Shown here piece after piece: positions 25,409 through 34,184 of a stretch of DNA of 64,000 nucleotides (positions are counted from its first letter, which is position 1; the number at the start of each line of letters is the position of its first letter). The position numbers were made by a program, and so were the translations under genes. Below the pieces are notes generated by a model that worked only from the letters and a program-made list of their open reading frames with translations, was not told where the DNA came from and ran no database searches. This stretch comes from Solwaraspora sp. WMMA2065. GTDB lineage: Bacteria; Actinomycetota; Actinomycetes; Mycobacteriales; Micromonosporaceae. Location: NCBI RefSeq assembly GCF_030345075.1, contig NZ_CP128361.1, forward strand, positions 5,084,001 to 5,148,000. Reading direction: 5' to 3'.

Positions 25409-25450
25409 AACCCGAAGTTCCGTAACGACCGACACGACAGAGGATGCCGC

Positions 25451-27673
25451 ATGGCCACCCTGCTATACCGGCTCGGCCGGACCGCCTTTCGCAAACGACA
25501 CCTGGTCGTTTCGATCTGGTTGATCGCCCTGGTCGGTCTCGGCGTCGCCGCGCTCACCCTGCGCGGGCCGACCGCCAGCGACTTCAACATCCCCGGCACC
25601 GAATCCCAGGAGGCGTTGGAGCTGCTGCAGGAGCAGTTCCCGGAGGCCAGCGGGGCCGGCGGCACGATCGTGATCGCCGCGCCGGAGGGCGAGCAGCTCA
25701 CCACCGCCGAAGGCCAGGCCGCCGTCCTGCAGGTGGTCGGCGAAGCCAACCAGATCCCCGGCGTGATCGCCGCGCTCGACCCGTTCCAGACCGGCAGCGT
25801 GTCACCCGACGGCCGGTTCGCCCTGGTCAACGTCCAGTTCGCCGAGCCGAACGACGAGGTCAGCGACGAATCGCGGGAGGCGTACGAAGCGGTCGGTGGC
25901 CCGGCCCGCGACGCCGGCTTCCAGGTGGCCCACGGCGGCGAGGTGATGAGCACCGAGCCGCACGTCGGCTCCCAGGAGGCGATCGGCGTGGCGATCGCCC
26001 TGGTCGTCCTGATCATCACCTTCGGTTCGCTGGTCGCCGCCGGGATGACGATGCTGAACGCGCTGATCGGCGTCGGCGCCGGCATGGCCGGCCTGTTCGT
26101 GCTGAGCGGCGTCATCAACCTCACCTCCACCGCTCCGGTGCTGGCGCTGATGCTCGGCCTGGCCGTCGGCATCGACTACTCGCTGTTCATCACCTCCCGG
26201 CACCGGCAGCACCTGCTCGAAGGCCTGGAACCGGAGGAGGCGGCCGCCCGCGCCGTCGCCACCGCCGGCTCCGCGGTGGTGTTCGCCGGCGCCACCGTGG
26301 TCATCGCCCTCGCCGGGCTCTCCGTCGTCGGCATCCCGTTCCTCACCGTGATGGGTCTGGCCGCCGCCGGCACGGTCAGCGTCGCCGTCCTGGTCGCGAT
26401 CACCCTGCAGCCGGCGCTGCTCGGCTACGCCGGCCGCCGGGTGCTGCCGCGCGGCAAGCGGGCAGTCGGCCCGGCCGAGGCACCGACCAGCCAGGAGAAC
26501 CAGGACTCCTTCGGATTCCGCTGGGCCCGACTGATGGTGAAGCTGCGGATCCCGGTGATCGTGCTCGGCGTGGCCGGGCTCGGTGCCCTGGCGATCCCCG
26601 CCGCCGACATGCGGATCGCCCTGCCCGACGCCAGCACCGCGCCGCTGGGCAGCAGCGCACGAACCGCGTACGACCTGACCACCGAAGGATTCGGGCCCGG
26701 CTTCAACGGCCGGCTGATCATGGTGGTCTCCGGTGACTCGGCGGAGGCCACCACCACCGCCGCCGGTCAGATCACCGGTACGGTGCAGGCCCTCGACGGC
26801 GTACTGGTGGTCGCACCGCCGCAGCCCAGCCAGGACGGGCAGACCGCGATCCTGGCGGTCATCCCGGCGACCGGCCCCACCGAGGCCGCGACCGAGGAGC
26901 TCGTCGAGCGGATCCGTGTGGAGATTGCCGAACTCGGGTTGGCCCCGGACGACGACGGCACCGCAGCGGTGGCGTTGACCGGTGTCACCGCCGTCGGCAT
27001 CGACGTCTCCGACAAGCTCGCCGACGCACTGCCCGTCTACCTGCTGCTGGTCGTCGGGCTGTCGATCCTGCTGCTGATGCTGGTGTTCCGGTCGATCCTG
27101 GTGCCGGTGAAGGCCGCCGCCGGGTTCCTGCTGACTGTCGGCGCGACGTTCGGCATCACCGTCGCGGTCTTCCAGTGGGGCTGGCTCGCCGATCTGGTCG
27201 GCCTGGACACCCCGGGCCCGCTGGTCAGCTTCCTGCCGATCCTGCTGATCGGCATCCTGTTCGGCCTGGCCATGGACTACGAGGTGTTCCTGGTGTCCCG
27301 GATGCGGGAGGACTTCGTCCACGGTGACACCGCCGTGCAGGCCACCATCAACGGGATGGGGCACGGTGCCCGGGTGGTCACCGCTGCCGCACTGATCATG
27401 AGCGCGGTCTTCGGCGGCTTCATCCTGGTCGACGACCCGGTGATCAAATCGATGGGCTTCGCGCTGGCGATCGGCGTGCTGATCGACGCGTTCGTGGTGC
27501 GGATGACCATCGTCCCGGCGGTGATGTCGCTGCTCGGCCGCGCCGCCTGGTGGCTGCCGGGCTTCCTCAGCCGGATCATGCCCAACGTGGACATCGAAGG
27601 CGAGCAGCTGCGGGCCAGGCTGGCCGCGCAGCGCGGCGCCGAGCTGGTCGGCAGTGGAGCCGACCTGTCCTGA
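25451..27673 (+). CDS. MMPL family RND-type transporter
   Basis: A 740-residue protein with the MMPL layout: one N-terminal span, an extracytoplasmic loop (residues 40-165), five spans, a second span-plus-loop unit and five more spans. The duplicated motifs are LAVGIDYSLFITSRHRQ and LAMDYEVFLVSRMRED, with the Asp-Tyr pairs that carry protons in this family. MMPL proteins export lipids, siderophores or drugs across the plasma membrane using the proton gradient. The length is at the short end, as in typical actinomycete SCO-type MMPLs. Cotranscription with the upstream TetR gene is likely. Confidence 0.92.
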   Translation: MATLLYRLGRTAFRKRHLVVSIWLIALVGLGVAALTLRGPTASDFNIPGTESQEALELLQEQFPEASGAGGTIVIAAPEGEQLTTAEGQAAVLQVVGEANQIPGVIAALDPFQTGSVSPDGRFALVNVQFAEPNDEVSDESREAYEAVGGPARDAGFQVAHGGEVMSTEPHVGSQEAIGVAIALVVLIITFGSLVAAGMTMLNALIGVGAGMAGLFVLSGVINLTSTAPVLALMLGLAVGIDYSLFITSRHRQHLLEGLEPEEAAARAVATAGSAVVFAGATVVIALAGLSVVGIPFLTVMGLAAAGTVSVAVLVAITLQPALLGYAGRRVLPRGKRAVGPAEAPTSQENQDSFGFRWARLMVKLRIPVIVLGVAGLGALAIPAADMRIALPDASTAPLGSSARTAYDLTTEGFGPGFNGRLIMVVSGDSAEATTTAAGQITGTVQALDGVLVVAPPQPSQDGQTAILAVIPATGPTEAATEELVERIRVEIAELGLAPDDDGTAAVALTGVTAVGIDVSDKLADALPVYLLLVVGLSILLLMLVFRSILVPVKAAAGFLLTVGATFGITVAVFQWGWLADLVGLDTPGPLVSFLPILLIGILFGLAMDYEVFLVSRMREDFVHGDTAVQATINGMGHGARVVTAAALIMSAVFGGFILVDDPVIKSMGFALAIGVLIDAFVVRMTIVPAVMSLLGRAAWWLPGFLSRIMPNVDIEGEQLRARLAAQRGAELVGSGADLS

Positions 27674-27739
27674 CCCGATTTCACCCGGCATCGGTGCGCT
27701 GGGCTGCGTACCGGTGCCGGGTGCGGCAGGATGCCAGGC

Positions 27740-28282
27740 ATGAACCTGGACCGACCGATCGCACCTGATCCGTACGACCTGCTTCCGCCGGTCGACTCGT
27801 TCGCGTTGACCAGCACCGACCTCTCCGAGGGCGGGCCGCTGCCGACGGCGCACGTCTTCACCGGAGCCGGCGGTGCGAACCTCTCCCCGCAACTGTCCTG
27901 GTCGGGCTTTCCGGCATCGACCAAGGGGTTCGTGGTGACCTGCTTCGACCCGGACGCGCCGACCGGTTGCGGGTTCTGGCACTGGCTGCTGGTCAACCTG
28001 CCGGCGTCGGTGACCGAGCTGGCGCAGGGTGCCGGCGGTGACCCGGAGAAGGCGGCGCCGGGCGCGTTCGGCGTACGAAACGACTTCGGTAACGCCGGGT
28101 ACGACGGCGCCGCACCGCCGGCCGGTGACCGGCCGCACCGGTACATCTTCGCGGTGCACGCCCTCGACGTCGAACGGCTCGACCTCGGCCCGACGGCGAC
28201 CCCGGCGTACGTCGGCTTCAACCTGGCCTTCCACACCCTCGCCCGGGCGAGGCTGACGGCCACCTACCAGCAGCCGGCCTGA
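27740..28282 (+). CDS. YbhB/YbcL family PEBP (Raf kinase inhibitor-like) protein
   Basis: 180 residues. The ligand pocket motifs are present: NLSPQLSWSGFPASTKGFVV, CFDPDAPTGCGFWHWLLVNLP and GDRPHRYIFAVHALDV. The PEBP fold binds phosphate-like anions. Bacterial members have no settled function. ATG 27740 (MNLDRPIAPDPYDLLPPV) is chosen over 27731 because the usual family N-terminus begins there. Confidence 0.88.
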   Translation: MNLDRPIAPDPYDLLPPVDSFALTSTDLSEGGPLPTAHVFTGAGGANLSPQLSWSGFPASTKGFVVTCFDPDAPTGCGFWHWLLVNLPASVTELAQGAGGDPEKAAPGAFGVRNDFGNAGYDGAAPPAGDRPHRYIFAVHALDVERLDLGPTATPAYVGFNLAFHTLARARLTATYQQPA

Positions 28283-28340
28283 CCACCCAGCAGTTGGCCG
28301 CTATCCGCGTGGCCGGGCCGACCGGCCGCGCGGCGCGCGG

Positions 28341-29132
28341 TCACGGGCGGATGCAGCAGCCGGGGCAGATTTTCGGGTCGGGCAGGGTGAACGCCAGGCA
28401 GCAGGTCCGTCGCTGCACGGTGACCGCCCCGTCCTCGCCGGGCACCAGCTCGATCAGGTCGCCGATGTCGAGCGCGTCGAGCAGCGTGCCGATCGTCTCG
28501 GCGGACGAGCCGGGCAGCGCGTCGGCCGCCTGCAGCACCGCGTAGGCGATGCCGGAGGAGAGGGAGCCGAGCAGCGTCCGCGGGCCGAGCTTCACCCGGC
28601 TGTGGATCGCGTCCAGCAGCGGGCTCATGTGCTGGTCGAGCAGGGAGATCCGCAGTACGCGGAGCAGCTCGGCCTCGTCGGCCACGACCAGCACCTCGGG
28701 CAGCCCGGCCGCCGCGATCGGGTCGTGCGGCAGCACCGCCACCGGGATCCCGGGGCGCAGGCCGACGTCGACCAGCGGTCCGTCGTCGTCCATCCGCAGC
28801 AGTACGTCGTCGGCGCGCATCAGCGGCACCCGGCGGGCCGACGCCCAGCCGAGCGCGACCGGCAGCGCCACCCAGTAGCTGTACGCCTTCCAGGCGAGGG
28901 CGGCGGCGGCGTGCCGCTTCGCCTGCCAGCGCCGGGCGGCCGAGTCGAGCAGCCGGGGCAGGTGGCCGCCGTGGATCAGCTCGGTGGCGGGCAGCCAGCC
29001 GGTCTGGTCGTCGACGAGCAGACCGGCGTGCAGGCCGGGCAGGTCGTCGGTGCCGAACGCGGTGCGCAGCGTGGCGGTGATCGGGGCCAGCGGAGCGGCG
29101 GCGCGGGCCCGGGGGTCGATGACGGCGGTCAC
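28341..29132 (-). CDS. FhuF-like ferric iron reductase with [2Fe-2S] C-terminal motif
   Basis: About 263 residues. The C-terminus carries RRTCCLAFTL...KICPGCCIRP, the CCX10CX2C motif that binds the [2Fe-2S] cluster in FhuF proteins. FhuF reduces ferric siderophores in the cytoplasm to release iron. The middle (WKAYSYWVALPVALGWASARRVPL) matches the family. The start is uncertain: GTG 29132 is used, TTG 29141 is possible, and neither has a clear ribosome site. An iron-regulator box lies about 160 bases upstream (29293-29311), so iron repression is expected. Confidence 0.83.
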   Translation of the reverse strand: MTAVIDPRARAAAPLAPITATLRTAFGTDDLPGLHAGLLVDDQTGWLPATELIHGGHLPRLLDSAARRWQAKRHAAAALAWKAYSYWVALPVALGWASARRVPLMRADDVLLRMDDDGPLVDVGLRPGIPVAVLPHDPIAAAGLPEVLVVADEAELLRVLRISLLDQHMSPLLDAIHSRVKLGPRTLLGSLSSGIAYAVLQAADALPGSSAETIGTLLDALDIGDLIELVPGEDGAVTVQRRTCCLAFTLPDPKICPGCCIRP

Positions 29133-29486
29133 GATGAGCAACCATCGGTCGGCGCGGTGGCAACCGGGCAGGTAACGGTGGCAACCGAGAAGGAGGTGGC
29201 GTTCCCGTGATCAACCGGGTCGCACGTGCCTCGCCTCAACGTTCTCACCTTTCGATCCTTCCGCCAGCTGCCGATGGTTCACCCTAGCTTGCTAAGGCTA
29301 GGCTAACCAGAGTATCGGCGAAACTTCCAGCCGGGGTGATGACACTCCGTGGCGGTGGGTGATGGGCGAATTTCGCAGAGTGCTCTGATCCGTGCTGTCA
29401 AGTGCTCTGTCGGCAACGCGCCAAATCCGACCGGGTGTCCGAGTCGGAAAGCAGACTGTGGATCCGGCCTGAGGGGACGCCTTGCG
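29133..29486. other. 354-base divergent intergenic region
   Basis: No convincing gene is seen. It holds the iron box at 29293-29311, an imperfect dyad cagagtgctctg (29376-29387) with its half agtgctctg repeated at 29401, and promoters for fhuF (minus) and the HTH-deformylase gene (plus). The open frame from 29349 is just upstream extension of the latter. Confidence 0.6.
29293..29311. promoter_or_regulatory. IdeR/DmdR iron box
   Basis: taaggctaggctaaccaga matches the actinobacterial IdeR/DtxR/DmdR consensus TWAGGTTAGSCTAACCTWA at 16 of 19 positions. It lies in the gap between fhuF and the HTH-deformylase gene. With Fe2+ the regulator should bind and repress fhuF. Confidence 0.8.
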
Positions 29487-31034
29487 ATGACCAGCTCGCC
29501 CATCGACCGCGCCGCCGACACGTTCGCGGCCGAGCTCGCCCAGTGGCGCCTGGACCGGGCAATGACCAAGAAGCAGTTGGCCGCCCGGATGGGCTTCGAT
29601 CCGTCGTACATCAGCCACGTCGAAGGCCGCCGGCACCGCCCCACCGAGGACTTCGCCCGCCGGGCCGAAGCGGTGCTCGGCGCCGGCGGTGCGATCTGGC
29701 AGCGCTACCAGGAGTACGACGAACTGCGGCACAGCCGTACCAGCACCCCGCCGCGCGACCCGCCGGTGCCCGAACAGTGGATGCCACCCGGCACCGGCCT
29801 CATCGTCGAGCAGGAGGTGGCCACCCTCGCCTACCGGGACGGCTACTACCACTGCACGATCCGGCGGGCCCTCTACAACGCCGGCACCGAACCGGTCACC
29901 CGCTACCTGGTCCGGGTCGCCGTCGACCGGTACCCCGACGATCCGGACCGGTCCAACCGGCACCACCGGGAACACCCGCTCACCTTCGTCGAGCTGGACC
30001 TGCACGCCTTCTGCGGCACCCCCGGGCACCAGGAGCCGATGCAGTGGCGCAAGAAGCACGACCGGGACGCCTTCAAAGAGGTCTGGCTGCTCTTCGAGAA
30101 CTCCGACGGCCGGTTCCCGCTGTACCCGGGGCAGCGCACCAGCATCGAGTACACCTACCGGGTCGGCCAGGAGAAGTGGGGACAGTGGTTCCAACGTGCC
30201 GTCCGGCTGCCCACCCGGCAGCTCACCGTACGACTGGATTTCCCGGAAGCGCTCGACCCCCAGGTCTGGGGGGTCGAGACGTCCCTGTCTGCGGAGGACG
30301 CCCCGCTGCGAACGCCGGTGCGCCGGCAGCGGGTGAACGGCCGGTCGGTGCTGGAGTGGTCGACCGACGCGCCGCTGCTCAACGCCCGGTACCGGCTGGA
30401 GTGGCGGTTCCGGTCCGTGCCGCCGACCCACACGGGCGGTCAGGCCGGGTCACCGGCCGGGACCGAGACGCGGCCGGAGCAGCGGGCCAGCGAACGGATG
30501 CGGGCCATCGGGATCGTGCAGCGCGGCGCCGAAATGCTCCGACAGCAGGTGCAGCCGTTCGAACTACCGGCCGACGAGGCGGTGGCGTTGGACACCGTCG
30601 CCCGGCTGCGGGCCATGCTGGCCCGACTCGACGAGCTGCACCCGTTCGGCAAGGGGGTGGGCCTGGCCGCGCCGCAGATCGGGTTGCCCTGGGCGGCGGC
30701 CCTGGTCCGGCCCCCGGAGCCGGGAGCCGAGCCGCTGACGCTGCTCAACCCGCGGGTTGTCGACGTTGCGGTGGAGACCGATGACCAGTACGAGGGCTGC
30801 CTGTCCTACTTCGACGTGCGTGGGCTGGTGCCGCGTCCGCTGCGGATCGACGTCGAACACTCCCGGTTCGACGGTGGCCGGGTGATCACGTCCTTCGACC
30901 GGGCGATGGCCCGGCTGGTCGCGCACGAGATCGACCACCTGGAGGGCCGGCTGTACGTCGATCGGATGGCACCGGGGACCAGCCTGGTGCCGGTCGAGGA
31001 GTACCGGGACAGCGGCCGGCCCTGGGTGTACTGA
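29487..31034 (+). CDS. XRE helix-turn-helix / peptide deformylase fusion protein
   Basis: 515 residues from ATG 29487 (GAGGGG upstream). Residues about 15-75 form an XRE DNA-binding domain (MTKKQLAARMGFDPSYISHV). Residues about 100-320 form a beta-rich middle domain of unknown type. Residues about 335-515 form a full peptide deformylase: GVGLAAPQIG (motif 1, about 390), EGCLS (436-440, ligand Cys438) and HEIDH (480-484, ligands His480 and His484, catalytic Glu481). The metal site and catalytic Glu are all intact. Deformylases remove formyl from N-terminal Met and are normally about 170-220 residues alone. The fusion suggests a regulator that also acts on formylated peptides, or senses them. 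Confidence 0.83.
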   Translation: MTSSPIDRAADTFAAELAQWRLDRAMTKKQLAARMGFDPSYISHVEGRRHRPTEDFARRAEAVLGAGGAIWQRYQEYDELRHSRTSTPPRDPPVPEQWMPPGTGLIVEQEVATLAYRDGYYHCTIRRALYNAGTEPVTRYLVRVAVDRYPDDPDRSNRHHREHPLTFVELDLHAFCGTPGHQEPMQWRKKHDRDAFKEVWLLFENSDGRFPLYPGQRTSIEYTYRVGQEKWGQWFQRAVRLPTRQLTVRLDFPEALDPQVWGVETSLSAEDAPLRTPVRRQRVNGRSVLEWSTDAPLLNARYRLEWRFRSVPPTHTGGQAGSPAGTETRPEQRASERMRAIGIVQRGAEMLRQQVQPFELPADEAVALDTVARLRAMLARLDELHPFGKGVGLAAPQIGLPWAAALVRPPEPGAEPLTLLNPRVVDVAVETDDQYEGCLSYFDVRGLVPRPLRIDVEHSRFDGGRVITSFDRAMARLVAHEIDHLEGRLYVDRMAPGTSLVPVEEYRDSGRPWVY

Positions 31035-31047
31035 CCGGGCAAAGCGA

Positions 31048-32163
31048 TCACACCTCGCCGAAGCTGTCGTAGTGGATGTGCTCGGCCGGGACGTCGAGCT
31101 CGGCGAGCCGACGCAGACTGGACCGGACCATGCCGGCCGACCCGGCGACGAAGAAGTCGTGCTCGTACCACGGGCCGTAGCGGGCCAGCACGTCGGCGAC
31201 CTCGCCGTGCTCCCCGGTCCAGCCCGGGTCGTCCGAGCAGCAGGGCACCACGTTCAGCCAGGGGTAGGCGGCGCAGAGCTGGCTCAGCTCGGCCAGGTCG
31301 TACAGGTCGTCGCGGGTCCGCCCGCCCAGGTAGACGTGCACCCAGCGGCTGCGGTTGTACCGGGTCAGCTCGTCGATCAGGGCCTTGACCGGGGCGAAAC
31401 CGACCCCGCCGGCCAGGCAGACGATGTCGCGCGGCGAGTCCCGGTCCAGCACCATGGAGCCCATCGGGGCGGCCACCCGCAGCAGATCGCCGGGGCGGAC
31501 CCGGCGGACCAGCGCGCTGGACACCCAGCCGGCAGCGGCCGCCCGGACATGGAACTCCAGAGTGTTGTCCGCCCGGGGCGCGTTCGCGATCGAGTAGCTG
31601 CGCCACAGCCTTGGCTGGTAGCGCGGCACCTCGACGCTGACGTACTGCCCCGGCTGGTACTCCAGTCGGTGCTGCAGCGGCCGGCAGGTCAGCACGGCGA
31701 CGTCGGTGCCCCGGCGTTCGTGGTCGAGCACCTCGGCGTGCCAGAATGCCGGGTTCGGGTCGCTTTCGGCGCCGATGACCAGGTTGGTGATGAGCAGTTC
31801 CAGTGCGGCACCCCAGGCCTCGTCGTACTCGACGCTCCACCGGTCACCGGCGACGGTGCGCAGCGCCTCCAACAGCATGCCGCCGAACGCGGCGTAGTCC
31901 GCAGCTTGCACCTGGAACTTGCGGTGGGCCCGCCCGAGTGACTGCAGGTAGTCGGTGAACTGCTCCGGGTCGTCGATCGAGCCGACGGCAGAGACGATAG
32001 CCTCGATCAGGCAGCGCCGCTGGGTGTCCATCTGCACCGGGAAGAGCTGGCGAAGATCCGGCCGGTCCAGGAACAGTCGGGCGTAGAAGTAGCCCGCCAC
32101 CTGGTCGCGCTCCTCCTCGACGAGCACCCAGCTCTCCTTCAACAGTTGCGCGAGATCGCTCAT
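31048..32163 (-). CDS. Flavohaemoglobin-like globin/FAD-NAD(P)H reductase
   Basis: 371 residues. Residues 1-135 are a globin (LLKESWVLVEEERDQVAGYF, with the proximal His in GRAHRKFQV). Residues about 145-371 are a ferredoxin-reductase-type module: RLWRSYSIANAP binds FAD, and LAGGVGFAPVKALIDEL plus VPCCSDD bind NAD(P)H. This is the layout of Hmp-like nitric oxide dioxygenases, which turn NO into nitrate using O2 and NAD(P)H. It starts at ATG 32163 after GGGAAGG and is convergent with the HTH-deformylase gene with a 13-base gap. Confidence 0.88.
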   Translation of the reverse strand: MSDLAQLLKESWVLVEEERDQVAGYFYARLFLDRPDLRQLFPVQMDTQRRCLIEAIVSAVGSIDDPEQFTDYLQSLGRAHRKFQVQAADYAAFGGMLLEALRTVAGDRWSVEYDEAWGAALELLITNLVIGAESDPNPAFWHAEVLDHERRGTDVAVLTCRPLQHRLEYQPGQYVSVEVPRYQPRLWRSYSIANAPRADNTLEFHVRAAAAGWVSSALVRRVRPGDLLRVAAPMGSMVLDRDSPRDIVCLAGGVGFAPVKALIDELTRYNRSRWVHVYLGGRTRDDLYDLAELSQLCAAYPWLNVVPCCSDDPGWTGEHGEVADVLARYGPWYEHDFFVAGSAGMVRSSLRRLAELDVPAEHIHYDSFGEV

Positions 32164-32294
32164 CGAGGCCTTCCCGTCACCGTGCCGCCACTGACTCCGT
32201 ATCACTGAGTTCCAGGGTGAGCACTCTTCGTAGCGAGTCGACGTACCCGATGTGCGACATTGCCGTGCCGTACCCGCTCGGGCACAGTGGTCCG

Positions 32295-33110
32295 GTGACG
32301 GTCGACCTCGCCGGTACGCCACCACCGGCCAGCAGCAACCCGGACGCCCACCCGGCGGCCCCGCTGCCACCGCGCCTGCTGCGCGCCGAGGTGCTCCTGG
32401 TCCTGGGCGTGTCGCTCGGCCAGTCCGCCATCTACGCCCTGGTCACCATCACCGCGCGACTCACCGCCGACCGGCCGCTGGGGCAGCAGACCGCCACCAT
32501 GAACGCCTCCCAGTCGGCCCGCCCCTGGCTGGACCTGACCTACCAACTGCTCGGGATCTTCTTCGCCCTCGTGCCGGTCCTGCTGGCGGTCCACCTGCTC
32601 AGCCGGGACCGGGCCGACGCCCGCGCCCGGCTCGGGCTCGACGCCCGGTCACCGCTGCGCGACCTGGCCTGGGGAGCCGCCCTGGCCGCCGCGATCGGGC
32701 TGCCCGGACTCGGGCTGTTCTGGATCGCCGCGCTGCTCGGGCTCAACGCCAGCCTGGTCCCGGCCGCGCTACCGCAACTGTGGTGGACGGTCCCGGTGCT
32801 GATCCTTGCCGCCGCGCAGAACGCCATCCTGGAAGAGGTGATCGTGGTCGGCTACCTGATGACCCGGCTACGGCAACTCGGCTGGCGGATCGGCGCGGTC
32901 ATCGCCACCAGCTGCCTGCTGCGCGGCACCTACCACCTCTACCAGGGCTTCGGAGCGTTCCTCGGCAACGTGATCATGGGTGTGGTGCTGTCGCTGTTCT
33001 TCCTGCGTACCCGCCGGGTGATGCCGTTGATCATCGCGCACACCCTGCTGGACGTCTTCGCGTTCGTCGGCTACGCGCTGCTGCCCCGTGACTGGTTCAG
33101 CTGGCTGTGA
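32295..33110 (+). CDS. CPBP family intramembrane glutamic endopeptidase
   Basis: About 271 residues and seven or eight membrane spans. The CPBP (Abi) motifs are EEVIVVGYLMTRLRQLGW (motif 1 Glu-Glu), RGTYHLYQGF (motif 2 His) and IIAHTLLD (motif 3 His). The family cleaves within the membrane, for example CaaX-type prenyl protein processing or bacteriocin self-immunity. The start is uncertain: GTG 32295 (VTVDLAGTPPP) is used, ATG 32250 and GTG 32217 are in frame, and no strong ribosome site decides. The 3' end overlaps the convergent gene by 14 bases. Confidence 0.83.
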   Translation: MTVDLAGTPPPASSNPDAHPAAPLPPRLLRAEVLLVLGVSLGQSAIYALVTITARLTADRPLGQQTATMNASQSARPWLDLTYQLLGIFFALVPVLLAVHLLSRDRADARARLGLDARSPLRDLAWGAALAAAIGLPGLGLFWIAALLGLNASLVPAALPQLWWTVPVLILAAAQNAILEEVIVVGYLMTRLRQLGWRIGAVIATSCLLRGTYHLYQGFGAFLGNVIMGVVLSLFFLRTRRVMPLIIAHTLLDVFAFVGYALLPRDWFSWL

Positions 33111-34110
33111 CCGGCGCAGCCGGCGTGACCGGCCGATAGCGCGCGCTGGCCCGCGCGGCCAGCCGCTCCAGCAGCAGCGTGTCACCCGACCAGGCGACCA
33201 GCGCCCGCCCACCGGGCAGCAACCGGGCCGGCAACCGCAGCAGCGCCCAACCGCCGCCGGTCAACCGGCTCACCGCCTCGGTGAACCGCTGCGCACCGCC
33301 GAGCAGCCGCAACGCCGGATCCTCGGCGTCGTCGGTCGTCGGCCGGCCCGCCGCGTCCAGCGCGGCGTGGGCCGCCGCGACGTCCGGCTGCATGCCGGTC
33401 AGGGCCAGCAGCTCCGCAGCCCGGTCCCGGTCGGTCGGATCATGCCGGTACGCGGCCGCCACGTGCAGCGTGACAGCAGCCTGCGTCCAGCCGAGGGTCA
33501 CCAGCTCCAGGGCCGGGCCGAGCAGCCCGCCGGCGGTGGCGACCGCCGCGCCGGCCCCGGCGAGCCGGGTGAACCGGCGCGCCGCCAGCCGGGCCAGGGC
33601 ATCGTCGCTGGCCGCCGGGTAGTCGTCGCGTAGCCGGGCCGCCCAGTCCCGCGCCGCCGGCCCGATCCGTTCCACCGCGGCCAGGGCGAGCAGTTCCGGC
33701 GCGTACGCCGGACGCGCCAACAGCTGTCGCAGCGTACCGCCGGGGACCGGACCTGGCGGGGGAGTGCCGGCCGGATCCGGCGCCGGCGCGGCTTTCTTCG
33801 CGGTGGTCTTCTTCGTCGGCGCGGTCTTCTTGGCGGCGGTCTTTCTTGGCGTGGTCTTCCTCGCCGCAGGCTTCTCCGCCGCCGTGGGCTCCGCTGCCGG
33901 AGTCGCCTTTTTCGCGGCGGCTTTCTTCGCGGCGGTCTTCTTCGCCGGCGTGGCCTTCTTGGCGGGGCTCTCGGCGCTGCCGGCTGCGCTCGACGGTGGC
34001 TGGAACAACACGGGAGCGATGGCGGCGGGCGGCGTGACGCCGGCCGTCGGTGTCCTGGCCCGTGGGGCGCGGGACCGCCTCGGCTCAGCGTCGGGCGATT
34101 GCTCCTCCAT
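33097..34110 (-). CDS. EcsC-like protein with histone H1-like Lys/Ala-rich N-terminus
   Basis: 337 residues. Residues about 45-110 are a string of AKKA/AKKT units (SPAKKATPAKKTAAKKAAAK) like the tails of actinobacterial HU and histone H1-like proteins, which bind DNA or polyanions. Residues about 120-335 are a helical domain (ALELVTLGWTQAAVTLHVAA and YRHDPTDRDRAAELLALTG) resembling EcsC-type domains. The basic tail suggests nucleic-acid or membrane-surface contact. The role is unknown. Confidence 0.7.
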   Translation of the reverse strand: MEEQSPDAEPRRSRAPRARTPTAGVTPPAAIAPVLFQPPSSAAGSAESPAKKATPAKKTAAKKAAAKKATPAAEPTAAEKPAARKTTPRKTAAKKTAPTKKTTAKKAAPAPDPAGTPPPGPVPGGTLRQLLARPAYAPELLALAAVERIGPAARDWAARLRDDYPAASDDALARLAARRFTRLAGAGAAVATAGGLLGPALELVTLGWTQAAVTLHVAAAYRHDPTDRDRAAELLALTGMQPDVAAAHAALDAAGRPTTDDAEDPALRLLGGAQRFTEAVSRLTGGGWALLRLPARLLPGGRALVAWSGDTLLLERLAARASARYRPVTPAAPVTAS

Positions 34111-34184
34111 GCTCAGGCAGCCTAGCCCGAACCCGCCCGCAACACCCGCCTCGCCGGTTCCAGTGACCCCGGCTGACGGGGTTT

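Noticed and set aside
25802..28234. 810-codon open frame on the minus strand
   Set aside because: His/Gln/Asp-rich product typical of antisense reading of a GC-rich gene. The plus strand encodes MMPL and PEBP proteins.
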